A DNA stretch of 64,000 bases from Peterkaempfera podocarpi (GTDB lineage: Bacteria > Actinomycetota > Actinomycetes > Streptomycetales > Streptomycetaceae), in NCBI RefSeq assembly GCF_042466665.1, contig NZ_CP162102.1, positions 372,001-436,000 of the forward strand, in the 5' to 3' direction. This document shows positions 42,730 to 51,323 of the stretch, one piece after another. Both the position numbers and the translations under genes were made by a program. The notes beneath the pieces were generated by a model that was not told the DNA's origin, made no database searches, and saw only the letters and a list, made by a program, of their open reading frames with translations. How positions within the stretch are numbered: the stretch's first letter is position 1; every line of letters starts with the position of its first letter.

Positions 42730-43764
42730 ATGCAGGATGCTGCACCGGCACTGCTCACAGAGGACGACCTGGCACTGATCAATGCGCTGCAGATGCAGCC
42801 GCGGGCCTCATGGACCGAGCTCGGGCGCGCCCTGGAGGTCGACCCGGTCACCGTCGCCCGCCGCTTCGGACGGCTGGCCGACCAGGGCGCCGCCTGGGTG
42901 GGGTTCTCACCCGGCCCGCGCCTGTTCGAGCAGGTCTGCGTGGCCTTCGTCGTGATCGACTGCGCTCCGGGCGCCACCAGCGGGGTCGCCCGGGCACTGA
43001 GCGCCCACCCCCACATACTCACGATCGAGCGTGCGGCCGCCGGCCACGACATCCTTGCCATCGTGGCCACCCGTGATCTGCCGGCCCTCTCCCGCTACAC
43101 CCTGGACCTGCTCCCGCACCTTCCCGGCATCACCACCGTGGAAGCCCGGATTGTCACCCACATGTTCACCGAGGGCGGGCGGTGGCGCATCGCCGCCCTG
43201 GCGCCCGACCAGCGCGCCCAGCTGACCGGCCCGCCCCCGGCCCCAACCCCTGTCGCCCCGGGCGACATCAGCCCCTTCGACCGCGCCCTCATCACCCGGC
43301 TCGCCCACGACGGCCGCGCCTCCTACCAGGCCCTGGCCGACGGCCTCGGCGTCAGTCTCAACGCCGCCAAACGCCGCACCGAACATCTCACCCGACGCGG
43401 CCTCCTGCGGTTCCGCTGCGACTTCGCCCGTCCCCTTGGTGGCTGGCCCGTCTCGGTCACCCTCTGGGCCAGAGTCCCGCCCGCCGACCTCCCCGAGATC
43501 GGCCACGCCCTCGTTCGCCTGCCCGAAACGCGCAACTGCGCCGCCGTCAGCGGCCCCCACAACCTCATCGTCCAGGCCAGTCTGCACTCCGTCAGCGACG
43601 TTCTGCGCCTGGAGACCCAGCTTGCGACCGCTCACCCGAGCCTCGACATCGTCGACCGCGTCATCGCCCTGCGCCAGGACAAGCTCATGGGGCGCCTTCT
43701 GGACCCCTACGGCCGCTCCGTCGGCATCGTCCCGCCCGACCTCTGGGCAGAGCCGGCAATATGA
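42730..43764 (+). CDS. Double-domain Lrp/AsnC-family regulator
   Basis: A 344-residue regulator with two Lrp modules in tandem: an N-terminal helix-turn-helix (SWTELGRALEVDPVTVARRFGRL) and RAM-like domain, then a second HTH (SYQALADGLGVSLNAAKRRTEHL) and sensor domain. ATG 42730 was chosen; an in-frame GTG at 42679 would add 17 residues. It is divergent from the alpha-hydroxy-acid oxidase gene, so it probably responds to mandelate or benzoylformate. Confidence 0.88.
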   Translation: MQDAAPALLTEDDLALINALQMQPRASWTELGRALEVDPVTVARRFGRLADQGAAWVGFSPGPRLFEQVCVAFVVIDCAPGATSGVARALSAHPHILTIERAAAGHDILAIVATRDLPALSRYTLDLLPHLPGITTVEARIVTHMFTEGGRWRIAALAPDQRAQLTGPPPAPTPVAPGDISPFDRALITRLAHDGRASYQALADGLGVSLNAAKRRTEHLTRRGLLRFRCDFARPLGGWPVSVTLWARVPPADLPEIGHALVRLPETRNCAAVSGPHNLIVQASLHSVSDVLRLETQLATAHPSLDIVDRVIALRQDKLMGRLLDPYGRSVGIVPPDLWAEPAI

Positions 43765-43792
43765 CGCACCCGGCGCCCCGGGCTGCCTGCCC

Positions 43793-43811
43793 CGCCACGT
43801 TCGTCGTGGCG
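43793..43811. terminator. Possible terminator after the Lrp gene
   Basis: CGCCACG/CGTGGCG, 7-bp stem with TTCGT loop, 29 bases after the stop. Confidence 0.45.
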
Positions 43812-43940
43812 TCGGGTCAGGCGCGCGTTCTTGCGGACTGGTGGTCGTCCGACGCCGGGGCGGCTTGGATTTGCCGCACCGGCGGGGCAGTTGACCTTCG
43901 TGCGGGGGTGCCGGAATCCTCGTCGGACGCGTGCAGGGAG

Positions 43941-44187
43941 ACCACCAACCCGGAAGTCGTCGTCACCGAATACCGGCTCCACGGCCGGGTTGTCGCCACC
44001 GGAATGCGGTTCACCTCCAGCATCGTCATGATCGCCCGGGCTCGGCGCGGATTGATCGTCTGGCCCCGCACTTACTCGCCCGCTGGACGGCGCCATCACC
44101 TTCGACGCAGCCCAGGATCTCCTCACCGGGTCACCGGGTCACCGGGTCACCGGGCTCACCAGGCTCACCGGGCTCACCGCGGCATAG
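43941..44187 (+). pseudogene. Remnant of an NTF2/SnoaL-like gene
   Basis: In one frame NPEVVVTEYRLHGRVVATG, then FTSSIVMIARARRGLIVW, matches the second half of SnoaL-like nuclear-transport-factor-2-fold proteins. The continuation LDGAITFDAAQDLL is in another frame from 44083, showing a frameshift. The first half of the domain is not recognisable upstream. The 3' end passes through a TCACCGGG tandem repeat. Probably a dead gene. Confidence 0.5.
44123..44179. repeat. TCACCGGG tandem repeat
   Basis: Four perfect head-to-tail copies of TCACCGGG (44123-44154) followed by three degenerate 9-base copies (TCACCAGGC, TCACCGGGC, TCACCGC). It lies at the tail of the NTF2-like remnant and is a likely slippage site. 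Confidence 0.9.
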
Positions 44188-44219
44188 TGCTCACCCCGCG
44201 CGCGGGGCGCAGCCGGAAG

Positions 44220-44783
44220 CTACCTCGGCGCGATCGCGTCGAGCCACTCCTCGACCGTGAGGACGTCGCCCCACAACGGGAACAGGTTCTCGGTGACGAC
44301 CCGGTGCAGTTCGGGATCGGTGTCGAGGCAGGCATCCGCCAGGACGGTGAGGCCGAGGTCCAGGTCGATGGCGCGGCACGCGGTGGACAGCACCACGGCG
44401 CTGGTGGCGATGCCGGCGAGCACGAGGCTGTCGATGTCGCGGGCCCTGAGCACCAGGTCCAGGTCGCTGCCCGAGAAGGCGCTCGCCCTCCGCTTGGTCA
44501 CCACGACGTCGCCCGGCTCAGGCGCGACCTCGGGGTGGATCTCCGTACCGGGAGCACCCTCGGCGAACAGTCCCGCCCGCACCACGTTGGCGATCACCTT
44601 GCTGCGGGCACTGGCCTGCGAATCACCCGCCGGCAGGCGCATGACCACGTAGATCACGGGAATCGACGCTGCCCGCGCACCATCGATCGCGCGCCGCAGC
44701 CGCGGAAGATAGCCGGAACCGTCGTCGGCGATGTCCACGACGTCCCACTGGACGTCCATCACGAGAAGCGCACTGTTGGCCAT
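44220..44783 (-). CDS. Isochorismatase-like (cysteine-hydrolase superfamily) protein
   Basis: A 187-residue hydrolase of the isochorismatase/nicotinamidase fold. The first catalytic aspartate is in LLVMDVQWD and the lysine in VVTKRRASAF. The nucleophile position in GIATSAVVLST has alanine/valine, not cysteine, so this belongs with Cys-less relatives such as PhzD-type isochorismatases and would hydrolyse vinyl ethers or similar rather than amides. ATG 44783 was selected. It converges on the NTF2-like remnant. Confidence 0.88.
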   Translation of the reverse strand: MANSALLVMDVQWDVVDIADDGSGYLPRLRRAIDGARAASIPVIYVVMRLPAGDSQASARSKVIANVVRAGLFAEGAPGTEIHPEVAPEPGDVVVTKRRASAFSGSDLDLVLRARDIDSLVLAGIATSAVVLSTACRAIDLDLGLTVLADACLDTDPELHRVVTENLFPLWGDVLTVEEWLDAIAPR

Positions 44784-44835
44784 GCCCGCGATCCTTCCAC
44801 CCCTCGGAGCCCCTGGAGGCAACATGGTGTGAGAC

Positions 44836-45039
44836 TGGATCCACCGATCGGTGAGCGGCACCGAGCTCTTCCACCTCCTGGAGATCGAGGACTACGCCGC
44901 CCTCATCGCCGAGCTCGGCAAACTGCCCGTCAACGCCGCCTGGCAGGCCCGGATGGCCGACCTGCTGGAAGTCGCGCACGACTACTCCACCGGTGGAGCC
45001 GACGCCCCGCTCCCCGTGGTCTGGCAGCTACCGCTATGA
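44836..45039 (+). pseudogene. C-terminal fragment of L-rhamnose mutarotase
   Basis: The text TELFHLLEIEDYAALIAEL, then VNAAWQARMADLLEV and PLPVVWQLP, is the C-terminal half of the RhaM mutarotase family (active in L-rhamnose and related deoxysugar catabolism). The N-terminal strand with the catalytic region is missing, so the gene is truncated at the 5' side. It lies some 650 bases before the ACATCGGATGT sites of the beta-helix gene, which hints that the site belongs to a rhamnose- or fucose-type regulon. Confidence 0.62.
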
Positions 45040-45082
45040 GCACAGGCGCCCCGTCGGCGCCCCAGGACCGCAGGCCGACGGC

Positions 45083-45320
45083 ACTGAGCCGGACGTCTTG
45101 CACGTCGAGGTCGTCTACGCCATCACCCCCGAGCGGAGCACTCCACTCATGACTTCTGGGGCGTGGCGTGCGACTTCACCTTCGACGACCAGCAGGTCAG
45201 CAAATTCCTGCAGGAGAGCAACCGCGCTGTCGTCCGTCAGGACATCGTCGCCCTCGACACGCTGGAGCAGGTCGTCGCCTCCGAGCCCAGGGGCACGCCG
45301 GAGCTGAGCGCCCACATCGA
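45083..45320 (+). pseudogene. C-terminal fragment of a Rieske aromatic-ring oxygenase
   Basis: EPDVLHVEVVYAITPE in one frame and, after a shift near 45135, STHDFWGVACDFTFDDQQ, NRAVVRQDIVALDTLEQ and LSAHIDTGG in another match the C-terminal catalytic domain of vanillate-demethylase-type Rieske oxygenases. The Rieske 2Fe-2S domain is absent. It follows the RhaM fragment directly, so two unrelated gene ends have been joined by deletion. Confidence 0.6.
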
Positions 45321-45349
45321 CACCGGTGGCCGCGTGGCCCGCCGGGGAC

Positions 45350-45547
45350 ACGGTGCACCGCGTCGTCTGGATCCCCGGTACCGACCGGCTGCACGGCTGG
45401 TGCTGGTACGGCACCGAGCAGGAATCGGACGACCCGGTGGAGCTGTGGGAATGGCCTCTGGCCCACCCTGATGCCCACTCCGACCCTCCGACCGCACCGC
45501 CCCCGCCCTGCTCCTGCCCGCTGGCGTCTGCCCCGAACATCGTCTGA
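45350..45547 (+). pseudogene. Fragment of a small conserved hypothetical protein
   Basis: DTVHRVVWIPGTDRLHGWCW followed by DPVELWEWPLAHP resembles short streptomycete proteins of unknown function (usually ending VWIPGTDRLHG...WLLAHP). It is in a different frame from the Rieske fragment and overlaps its end, so it is probably another truncated piece. Confidence 0.45.
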
Positions 45548-45691
45548 GGACATCTGATGACCAGCAGCAACAGCGGGCCGACGCCGAGGTCATGCCAGGC
45601 CGATGGTTGGTCGGAGGGTTTGGTTGATGGCCCTGCTGCTGGTGCAGCATCTGTGCGGCCCTTGCCTCGGCTTGCGACGCCTCGGAAGCAT

Positions 45692-45702
45692 ACATCGGAT
45701 GT
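45692..45702. promoter_or_regulatory. ACATCGGATGT operator (site 2)
   Basis: Same core as site 1 at 23910 and site 3 at 45810. It is 160 bases before the beta-helix gene start. Confidence 0.6.
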
Positions 45703-45807
45703 TTTCGTGCGAGCCGGTCATCCCGGTGCAGCCTCGAGGCGTCACACCTCGAGGTAGGTCGAGTAAATTCTGATCGAGTGATGGACGCGAGAGATCCGAG
45801 ACGCTAT

Positions 45808-45822
45808 ATACATCGGATGTAT
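45808..45822. promoter_or_regulatory. ACATCGGATGT operator (site 3, extended)
   Basis: ATACATCGGATGTAT, perfect 7-base arms around one G, 39 bases before the beta-helix start and inside a TATA-rich stretch. It is placed as a promoter-blocking operator. Confidence 0.72.
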
Positions 45823-45861
45823 CACACCAGGGTGTTCATTCAAGTGCTGGGGAGGAACTCG

Positions 45862-48036
45862 ATGTTCAGGCCCGCGTGGGCAACAACTCTCGTCACGGTC
45901 GCGGTGCTCGCCACCGGGATCGTGATGCCGGCCATCGCGTCCGCGAGCCCGCCGCCGAAGATCCTCTATGCGGCGCCGAACGGCACGGGCCCGGCTTGCA
46001 GCCGCCCCCGGCCGTGCTCACTGATCGACGCTCAACAGCGCGAACGTCACGTGCTCGCCACCGGCGAGGGCAAGGTCAAGAACGTCGTCGTCGAACTCTC
46101 CGCCGGCACCTACCGGCTCGCTGCGCCCCTGCAGTTCGGCCCGCAGGATTCCGGCCAGGGCGGCCACACCGTGACCTGGACCGCAGCCCCCGGGGCGGAG
46201 GTGACGATCAGCGGAGGCCGCCTGCTGCATCCGGACTGGCAGCCCGTCGCCACCGGGAGCAAGGTCATGGCGGCGACTGTTCCGGCCGGCCTGACTTTCG
46301 ACGGCCTCTCCGTGAACGGGCAGCGCCAGATACTTGCGCGCTATCCGAACGATGACCCCACGGCTCCCCGCCTGGAAGGGGCGACCACGCTCGCGGACCT
46401 CAACCAGGAGTCGGCCAAGTGGGCGGACCCGTCGACCGCGCTGGTGCGCGCGATGCACTGCGGCGACTGGGGCAGTGTCTCGTTCACCGCCGGCGGACGC
46501 ACAAACAACGCCCTTGATCTGCACTACGTCGGGGACAGCAACCGCGGCCAGGACTGCGGACTGAGCCTCGGCAACGGACCCGGCAGAGTGGGCCCGGTCA
46601 TGGTCGAGAACGTCAAGGAGGAACTGGACGCGCCCGGCGAGTGGTACTACGACGGCAAGAGCGGCCAGTTGCTGTACTACCCGCAGGCCGGCACGGACCT
46701 GTCCACGGCAACCGTGGAGACCGCGGAACAGGACCAGTTGATCACGCTGACCGGCGACTCCGCCAAAAACCCGGTGCACGACATCACCTTCGACGGGCTC
46801 CACTTCACCGGCACACACCGGACGCTGTTCGACAGCACCTTCGAGAACGACGCCAAGGGTGACTGGGCGGTCGTGCGCAAGGGCGCCATGTCCATGAAGA
46901 ACGCCACCGGCATCACGGTGACCAACTCGTTCTTCGACCAGCTCGGCGGCAACGGCGTGTTCATCGACGGTTACAACGACGGCAACGTGATCAGCAACAA
47001 CACGTTCGAGTCCGACGGCGCCACCGACGTGCAGATCGTCGGCTCTCCTGACGCGGTGCGCGACTACTCGGACAACTACTACGACACGGTCCCCGTCGAT
47101 GACACCGGCACGGGGCCGAAGAGCGAGAACTACCCGCGTGACATCTCCGTGAAGAACAACCTCATGGAGAACATGGGTCGCTTCGAGCAGCAGTCGTCCG
47201 GCGTGAACATCTCCACGAGCAAGGACGTCACCGTCGACGGAAACACCATCGACGGGAGCCCACGCGCCTGCCTCAACATCGAGGACGGCACCTGGAGCGG
47301 CCATGTCATCAAGAACAACGACCTCTTCAACTGCGTCCAGCACACCGGCGACAACGGATCGATCAACGTCTGGGGCCGCTCTCGGTTCTGGGCAAGTTCC
47401 GGCAACAACACCCTCGCGGCAGGAACCTCGTTCGAAGGCGCCACCGGTTCCCAACTGACCGACAGCCAGGCCAAGGATCTGGTGAAACTCGACGTTGTCG
47501 AGCCCATCACGATCGAGCACAACCGGTTCTGGCACGACGGCGACTGGGCCATCGACCTGGACGACGGCTCCTCGAACTTCACGCTGCAGGACAACCTGAT
47601 CCTCAAGGGTGGAATCAAGCTCCGCGACGGCTACGACCGAACCGTGCAGAACAACCTGCTCGTCAACGGGAGCATCTTCGAACAGGTCAGTCACAGCGAC
47701 GACGGCGATGTCATCAAGCACAACATCACGCTCGGCGACCAGGCCTACAACAACGTCCTGAACAATCCCGTGACCGCCAAGTACACGGTCGACGACAACG
47801 TGTTCTGGAACGGCGGGTACCCGATCAACGTCAACCCGGACGGCCACGGCAATCAGAAGCTGTCCTCGGACGGCACGACCGTCAACACCCAGTCATCCTG
47901 GGTGCAGGACGGCATGGACGTGCATTCCCTCGTCGTCGACCCGAAGTTCAAGGCCGCCGATCCGACGGCCACCTACGACTTCACCGTGGCCGACGACTCG
48001 CCGCGCTCGGCCTCGGCTACACGAACATCGCGATGA
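45862..48036 (+). CDS. Secreted right-handed beta-helix protein (GH141/polysaccharide-active type)
   Basis: The ATG has a perfect GGGGAGGAA site. A Sec signal peptide (to about residue 28, ASA) is followed by an N-terminal YAAPNGTGPACSRPRPCS strand region, the WYYDGKSGQLLYYP segment typical of GH141 and related beta-helix enzymes, and many Asn-rich coils (NSFFDQLGGNGVFIDGYNDGNVISNNTFE). It would act on an extracellular polysaccharide, perhaps deoxysugar-rich. The stop at 48036 seems to come from a one-base loss near 48002; adding it gives ALGLGYTNIAMTGFG and joins the frame of the next entry. Length as read: 724 residues. Confidence 0.82.
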   Translation: MFRPAWATTLVTVAVLATGIVMPAIASASPPPKILYAAPNGTGPACSRPRPCSLIDAQQRERHVLATGEGKVKNVVVELSAGTYRLAAPLQFGPQDSGQGGHTVTWTAAPGAEVTISGGRLLHPDWQPVATGSKVMAATVPAGLTFDGLSVNGQRQILARYPNDDPTAPRLEGATTLADLNQESAKWADPSTALVRAMHCGDWGSVSFTAGGRTNNALDLHYVGDSNRGQDCGLSLGNGPGRVGPVMVENVKEELDAPGEWYYDGKSGQLLYYPQAGTDLSTATVETAEQDQLITLTGDSAKNPVHDITFDGLHFTGTHRTLFDSTFENDAKGDWAVVRKGAMSMKNATGITVTNSFFDQLGGNGVFIDGYNDGNVISNNTFESDGATDVQIVGSPDAVRDYSDNYYDTVPVDDTGTGPKSENYPRDISVKNNLMENMGRFEQQSSGVNISTSKDVTVDGNTIDGSPRACLNIEDGTWSGHVIKNNDLFNCVQHTGDNGSINVWGRSRFWASSGNNTLAAGTSFEGATGSQLTDSQAKDLVKLDVVEPITIEHNRFWHDGDWAIDLDDGSSNFTLQDNLILKGGIKLRDGYDRTVQNNLLVNGSIFEQVSHSDDGDVIKHNITLGDQAYNNVLNNPVTAKYTVDDNVFWNGGYPINVNPDGHGNQKLSSDGTTVNTQSSWVQDGMDVHSLVVDPKFKAADPTATYDFTVADDSPRSASATRTSR

Positions 48037-48824
48037 CCGGTTTCGGCGCATCGGGTGCACCACTGCCGCCCAAGGCCGCCCTGTCGTACGGACCCGGTTC
48101 CGGCGGCGGGACCCCGCCCCCGGCCAGCCTGACCACACAGCCGGAGATGCTGATGGGAGCCACGGCCACCAACATCCCCTCGCTCGCCGTGCAGTCCTCA
48201 CTCGGGCTCACGAACGACTACGGGCTCTACCTGGCAAGCGTTCCCGCCGGCTCCTACGCCGCCCAGAGCGGCCTGCAGACCGGCGACGACATCACGGCCA
48301 TCGACGGCACCGCGGTCACCGACGACCGCAACACGTTCTGGCAGCCCTACAACAAGCTGGCGCCGGGCGATCCGATCACCCTGACAGTGCGACGCGGGCA
48401 GAGCAACGTCACCGTCGAACTGACCAAGACGGACCAGCCGGAGCAGCTGAACGACACCTCCGGCGTGGTCTACACCAACACCGGCGCCCCCAACACCGGC
48501 TGGATCTGGCGCGGTAGCGCCACCGGTGGAAGCCAGTCCTTCCTCAACGACATCTGGGCCACCCAGAATGTCGGCGACTCCTGGAGCCTCACCTTCAACG
48601 GTACCGGCCTCGACATCATCTCCGAGACCAACACGGACGAGGGAGATGTCGCTCTGGCGATCGACGGAGTGGCCTACAAGACGGTCAGTTTCGTCAGCCC
48701 GTCGCGGGTGTACCAGAAGACCGTCGTCTCCATCTCCGGTCTTCAATCCGGCGTGCACACCATCACCGGCACCATGAGCAGCGGCAGCTACATGATCGTG
48801 GACGCGTTCCTCACCCATCCGTGA
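48033..48824 (+). CDS. PDZ plus carbohydrate-binding-like C-terminal part of the beta-helix protein
   Basis: This 263-residue frame overlaps the preceding stop by four bases and has no ribosome site or signal peptide of its own. It contains a PDZ domain (GLYLASVPAGSYAAQSGLQ and GDDITAIDGTAVTD, residues about 55-140) and a C-terminal beta-sandwich (WSLTFNGTGLDIISETNTDEG) like carbohydrate-binding modules. The best reading is that it is the C-terminus of the beta-helix protein, giving a beta-helix/PDZ/sandwich protein of about 987 residues. A beta-helix enzyme fused to a PDZ domain is unusual. Confidence 0.75.
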   Translation: MTGFGASGAPLPPKAALSYGPGSGGGTPPPASLTTQPEMLMGATATNIPSLAVQSSLGLTNDYGLYLASVPAGSYAAQSGLQTGDDITAIDGTAVTDDRNTFWQPYNKLAPGDPITLTVRRGQSNVTVELTKTDQPEQLNDTSGVVYTNTGAPNTGWIWRGSATGGSQSFLNDIWATQNVGDSWSLTFNGTGLDIISETNTDEGDVALAIDGVAYKTVSFVSPSRVYQKTVVSISGLQSGVHTITGTMSSGSYMIVDAFLTHP

Positions 48825-48847
48825 CCCTCGACGTAGCTGTCCGCCGG

Positions 48848-48891
48848 CCACCGCCTTGCCTATGTCGCCCACGACATAGGCAAGGCGGTGG
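48848..48891 (+). terminator. Very strong terminator
   Basis: A perfect 20-bp stem (48848-48867 with 48872-48891) with CCCA loop, 23 bases after the stop at 48824. Confidence 0.9.
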
Positions 48892-49500
48892 GGCGAACAC
48901 CCGGGACAGCCCCACCGGCAGCGGCGATGCCCCGAGAGGGACCCGAATGCCCACTTCGACCGCCGCGGCGCAGGAGTGCACTTCCGCGCCGCGGCGCGAT
49001 CCCGCGCGTCGGCGACGCAGCTGAGTTGCCCGAAGTCGGATCGGCACAGCCGCCCGGTGAGGGTGACGGCGGCGACGAGGGGCTTACGGGCCAACAGTGG
49101 CGTGTAGAGGTGGGCAGACCCGAGTGGAAGCTACTTCAAGCCGTCGGGAAAGGGGAATTCCGCCCGGAGATGTCTGAACGCCCGTCGCCTGACACCCGGA
49201 CGCAATTCGGACCGCAGGGCCAGTCCGTCAACATGCAGGGCACAAGCGTAGTCCAGAGCTCCGCCGGGGCGTCTGAAATATATGACAGGCCGTCAGAAAG
49301 GTCAGCAAGAGGTCAGCATCGATCCGACGAGACCCTGTCACACGCGTACACCCTTGGGACTCGCCCCGATGCGAGGCAGGGCACTCGAGGGTCCCGGGAG
49401 GGCTGGTGAACGGCCGGCCGGCTCCCGCCTGCAAGCACCGAGCCCCACCCGGGCTGCCAAGCGCGAGCTCCACCGACTCGACCCAGCACATTCCCGCAGG
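48892..49500. other. Intergenic region, no gene seen
   Basis: About 600 bases. There is no credible coding frame; part near 49270-49330 is slightly AT-richer. Convergent genes end on both sides. Confidence 0.5.
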
Positions 49501-50481
49501 TCAGTGCACCCGACCACGAGGCTTCAAGGGCGTCTTGGGCATCTCCGGCGCCCGCAGTGCAGCGCCGTCGTAGCCGTGCACCTCGCCGAAGCGGGTGCCG
49601 TTCTCCCAGTCGTGGCGCGCCTGCGCGATCTCCTCACCGGATGAGCCGATGAAGTTCCACCACATCACGATCTGCTCCTCGAACGGTGTCCCACCGAGCA
49701 GGACCAGTCGGGCAGTGGAGTCCGTGGTGTTCGTCAGGGTCAGCGTGTCGCCGCCGGGTGCGAGGTAGCCGAGCTCGGCCGGGCGCAGCAGTGTCCCCGC
49801 CATCAGCACCTCCCCGCTGTCGACGAGCAGGCCGTGCTCGAAGCCGGGGTCGATGGCGAGGCTGGTCGTCGCGCCGGGCGCGAGGGTGAGTTCGGCGCCG
49901 AGCAGGGGTGTGAAGGTAGGTACGGGTGAGGTGTCGCCCGCCAGCGTTCCGAGGAAGACCCTGGCTTCGCCTCCGTCGATCAGGACCGGGCGCGGGGCGT
50001 AGTGCTGGAAGGCCGGTGCCGTCCGGCGGTGCTGGTCGGGCAGTGCCACCCAGAGCTGCACGCCGTGCAGGACCGTGGTCCGGGCGGTGGAGACCTCGGA
50101 GTGGGCGATGCCGCGCCCGCTGGTCATGAGGTTGAGCTCACCGGGACGGACCATGGCGTGGCTGCCGATGCTGTCGCGGTGCTCGATCTCTCCGCTGAAC
50201 AGCCAGCTCACGGTCTGCAGCCCGGTGTGGGGGTGGGGGGCGACGTCCATTCCACCTGTGGTGGCGACGTCCTGCGGCCCGTAGTGGTCGGCGAAACACC
50301 AGGCGCCGATCAGGCTCCTGGTCCGCTGGGGCAGTGTGCGCCGCACCGTGATCGCGCGAGGGCCGCCCAGGGGTACGTCCCGTGCGGGAAGCACCTCCAC
50401 ATGCTGCTCCTCCGGCACCGGCGTCCCGCTCGGTGCGGCGCTGCGCTGCGACTCGACCCACCCTGCCTCGGTGCTGCTCAT
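49501..50481 (-). CDS. Pirin-family bicupin protein 1
   Basis: A 326-residue cytosolic bicupin. The N-terminal cupin has the metal-binding pattern HPHTGLQTVSWLFSGEIEHRDSIG and GELNLMTSGRGIAHSEVS; the C-terminal part has the FEEQIVMWWNFIG and FGEVHGYDGAALRAP signatures of the pirin family. Bacterial pirins include quercetin 2,3-dioxygenases and redox or metabolic regulators. ATG 50481 was chosen. It is divergent from the AhpD-like gene, with an AT-rich palindrome between them. Confidence 0.92.
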   Translation of the reverse strand: MSSTEAGWVESQRSAAPSGTPVPEEQHVEVLPARDVPLGGPRAITVRRTLPQRTRSLIGAWCFADHYGPQDVATTGGMDVAPHPHTGLQTVSWLFSGEIEHRDSIGSHAMVRPGELNLMTSGRGIAHSEVSTARTTVLHGVQLWVALPDQHRRTAPAFQHYAPRPVLIDGGEARVFLGTLAGDTSPVPTFTPLLGAELTLAPGATTSLAIDPGFEHGLLVDSGEVLMAGTLLRPAELGYLAPGGDTLTLTNTTDSTARLVLLGGTPFEEQIVMWWNFIGSSGEEIAQARHDWENGTRFGEVHGYDGAALRAPEMPKTPLKPRGRVH

Positions 50482-50512
50482 TCTGTGACGCCTTTCACCA
50501 TGCAAAAGGTTT

Positions 50513-50529
50513 TATATTCAACGAATATA
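50513..50529. promoter_or_regulatory. Candidate operator between pirin and AhpD-like genes
   Basis: TATATTCAACGAATATA: 7-base arms around AAC, strongly AT-rich against the local background, in the 117-base divergent gap. It fits a MarR- or HxlR-type redox regulator site, but no such regulator is in the window. Confidence 0.6.
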
Positions 50530-50598
50530 TGGCAATGATAGGCCAAGGATCCAGGAGCTACACCACACATCGGCCGGCGGCCGAGCAGAGGAGTCCGG

Positions 50599-51087
50599 GT
50601 GAGTGATGTGACAGAGGCACCGGTGAGTCGGCGGGTCTTCGTCGACAAGCAGAGCCCCCGCGCCTACCACTCCCTGATCCAGACCTCCGAGGCGGTCCGT
50701 GCGGTCGCGGCCGACGCCGGACTGGACCGGGCGCTCGTGGAACTGGTCAATGTGCGTGTGTCGCAGATCAACGGCTGCGCCTACTGCCTCGATGTCCACA
50801 CCAAGGCCGCGCTGCACGCCGGCCAGACCGTACAGCGTCTGGGCGTGCTGGCCGGCTGGCGCAACACCGACCTGTTCACCGCACGGGAGCGGGTGATGCT
50901 CGCCCTGGCGGAGGCCACCGTCAAGCCGTCGGACACCACCGCCCAGGAGGCCGCCTATGACGCAGCCAGGCGGCTCCTGACCGACGACGAGATCTCGGCG
51001 GTGGTGTGGGTGGCGATCACCATCAATGCGTTCAACCAGCTCTCCGTCATCAGCAGGCACCCCGTGCGGCGGATCCCCGAGCAGTGA
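50599..51087 (+). CDS. AhpD-like carboxymuconolactone-decarboxylase-family protein
   Basis: A 162-residue all-helical protein. The peroxidase-type CxxC motif is in INGCAYCLDVHTK, with the proton-relay histidine four residues after the second cysteine, as in AhpD. Such proteins reduce peroxides or serve as partners of thiol reductants. It is divergent from a pirin gene, an arrangement I have seen in other actinobacteria. GTG start. Confidence 0.92.
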   Translation: MSDVTEAPVSRRVFVDKQSPRAYHSLIQTSEAVRAVAADAGLDRALVELVNVRVSQINGCAYCLDVHTKAALHAGQTVQRLGVLAGWRNTDLFTARERVMLALAEATVKPSDTTAQEAAYDAARRLLTDDEISAVVWVAITINAFNQLSVISRHPVRRIPEQ

Positions 51088-51323
51088 CCGGCCGCCGCTG
51101 AACGGTGCATCCGGCGGCGGGTCCCGCTCGACGGCCGGGACCTGCCGCCCGCGCCGGCCACGGAGGGGGACGGCCGGCCAGGAAGAACAGCTCCTGCCCG
51201 CCGGCACGGTCGAGGCCCTCGGATCTCCCCGAAGGACCCCGACCGCAGCACTCCCCCGGCTTCCCCAACTCGCAAGCCGCAGCCGGTCGAGCCGTTCGCC
51301 GCGGCGGCGCCGCGCCCTCGCCG

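Noticed and set aside
44123..44179. TCACCGGG repeats as an iteron or replication origin
   Set aside because: Units are too short, there is no Rep gene, and the stretch lies inside a degenerate reading frame.
46018..47847. A 609-codon minus-strand open frame
   Set aside because: Antisense to the beta-helix gene; Val-rich shadow text without a start site.
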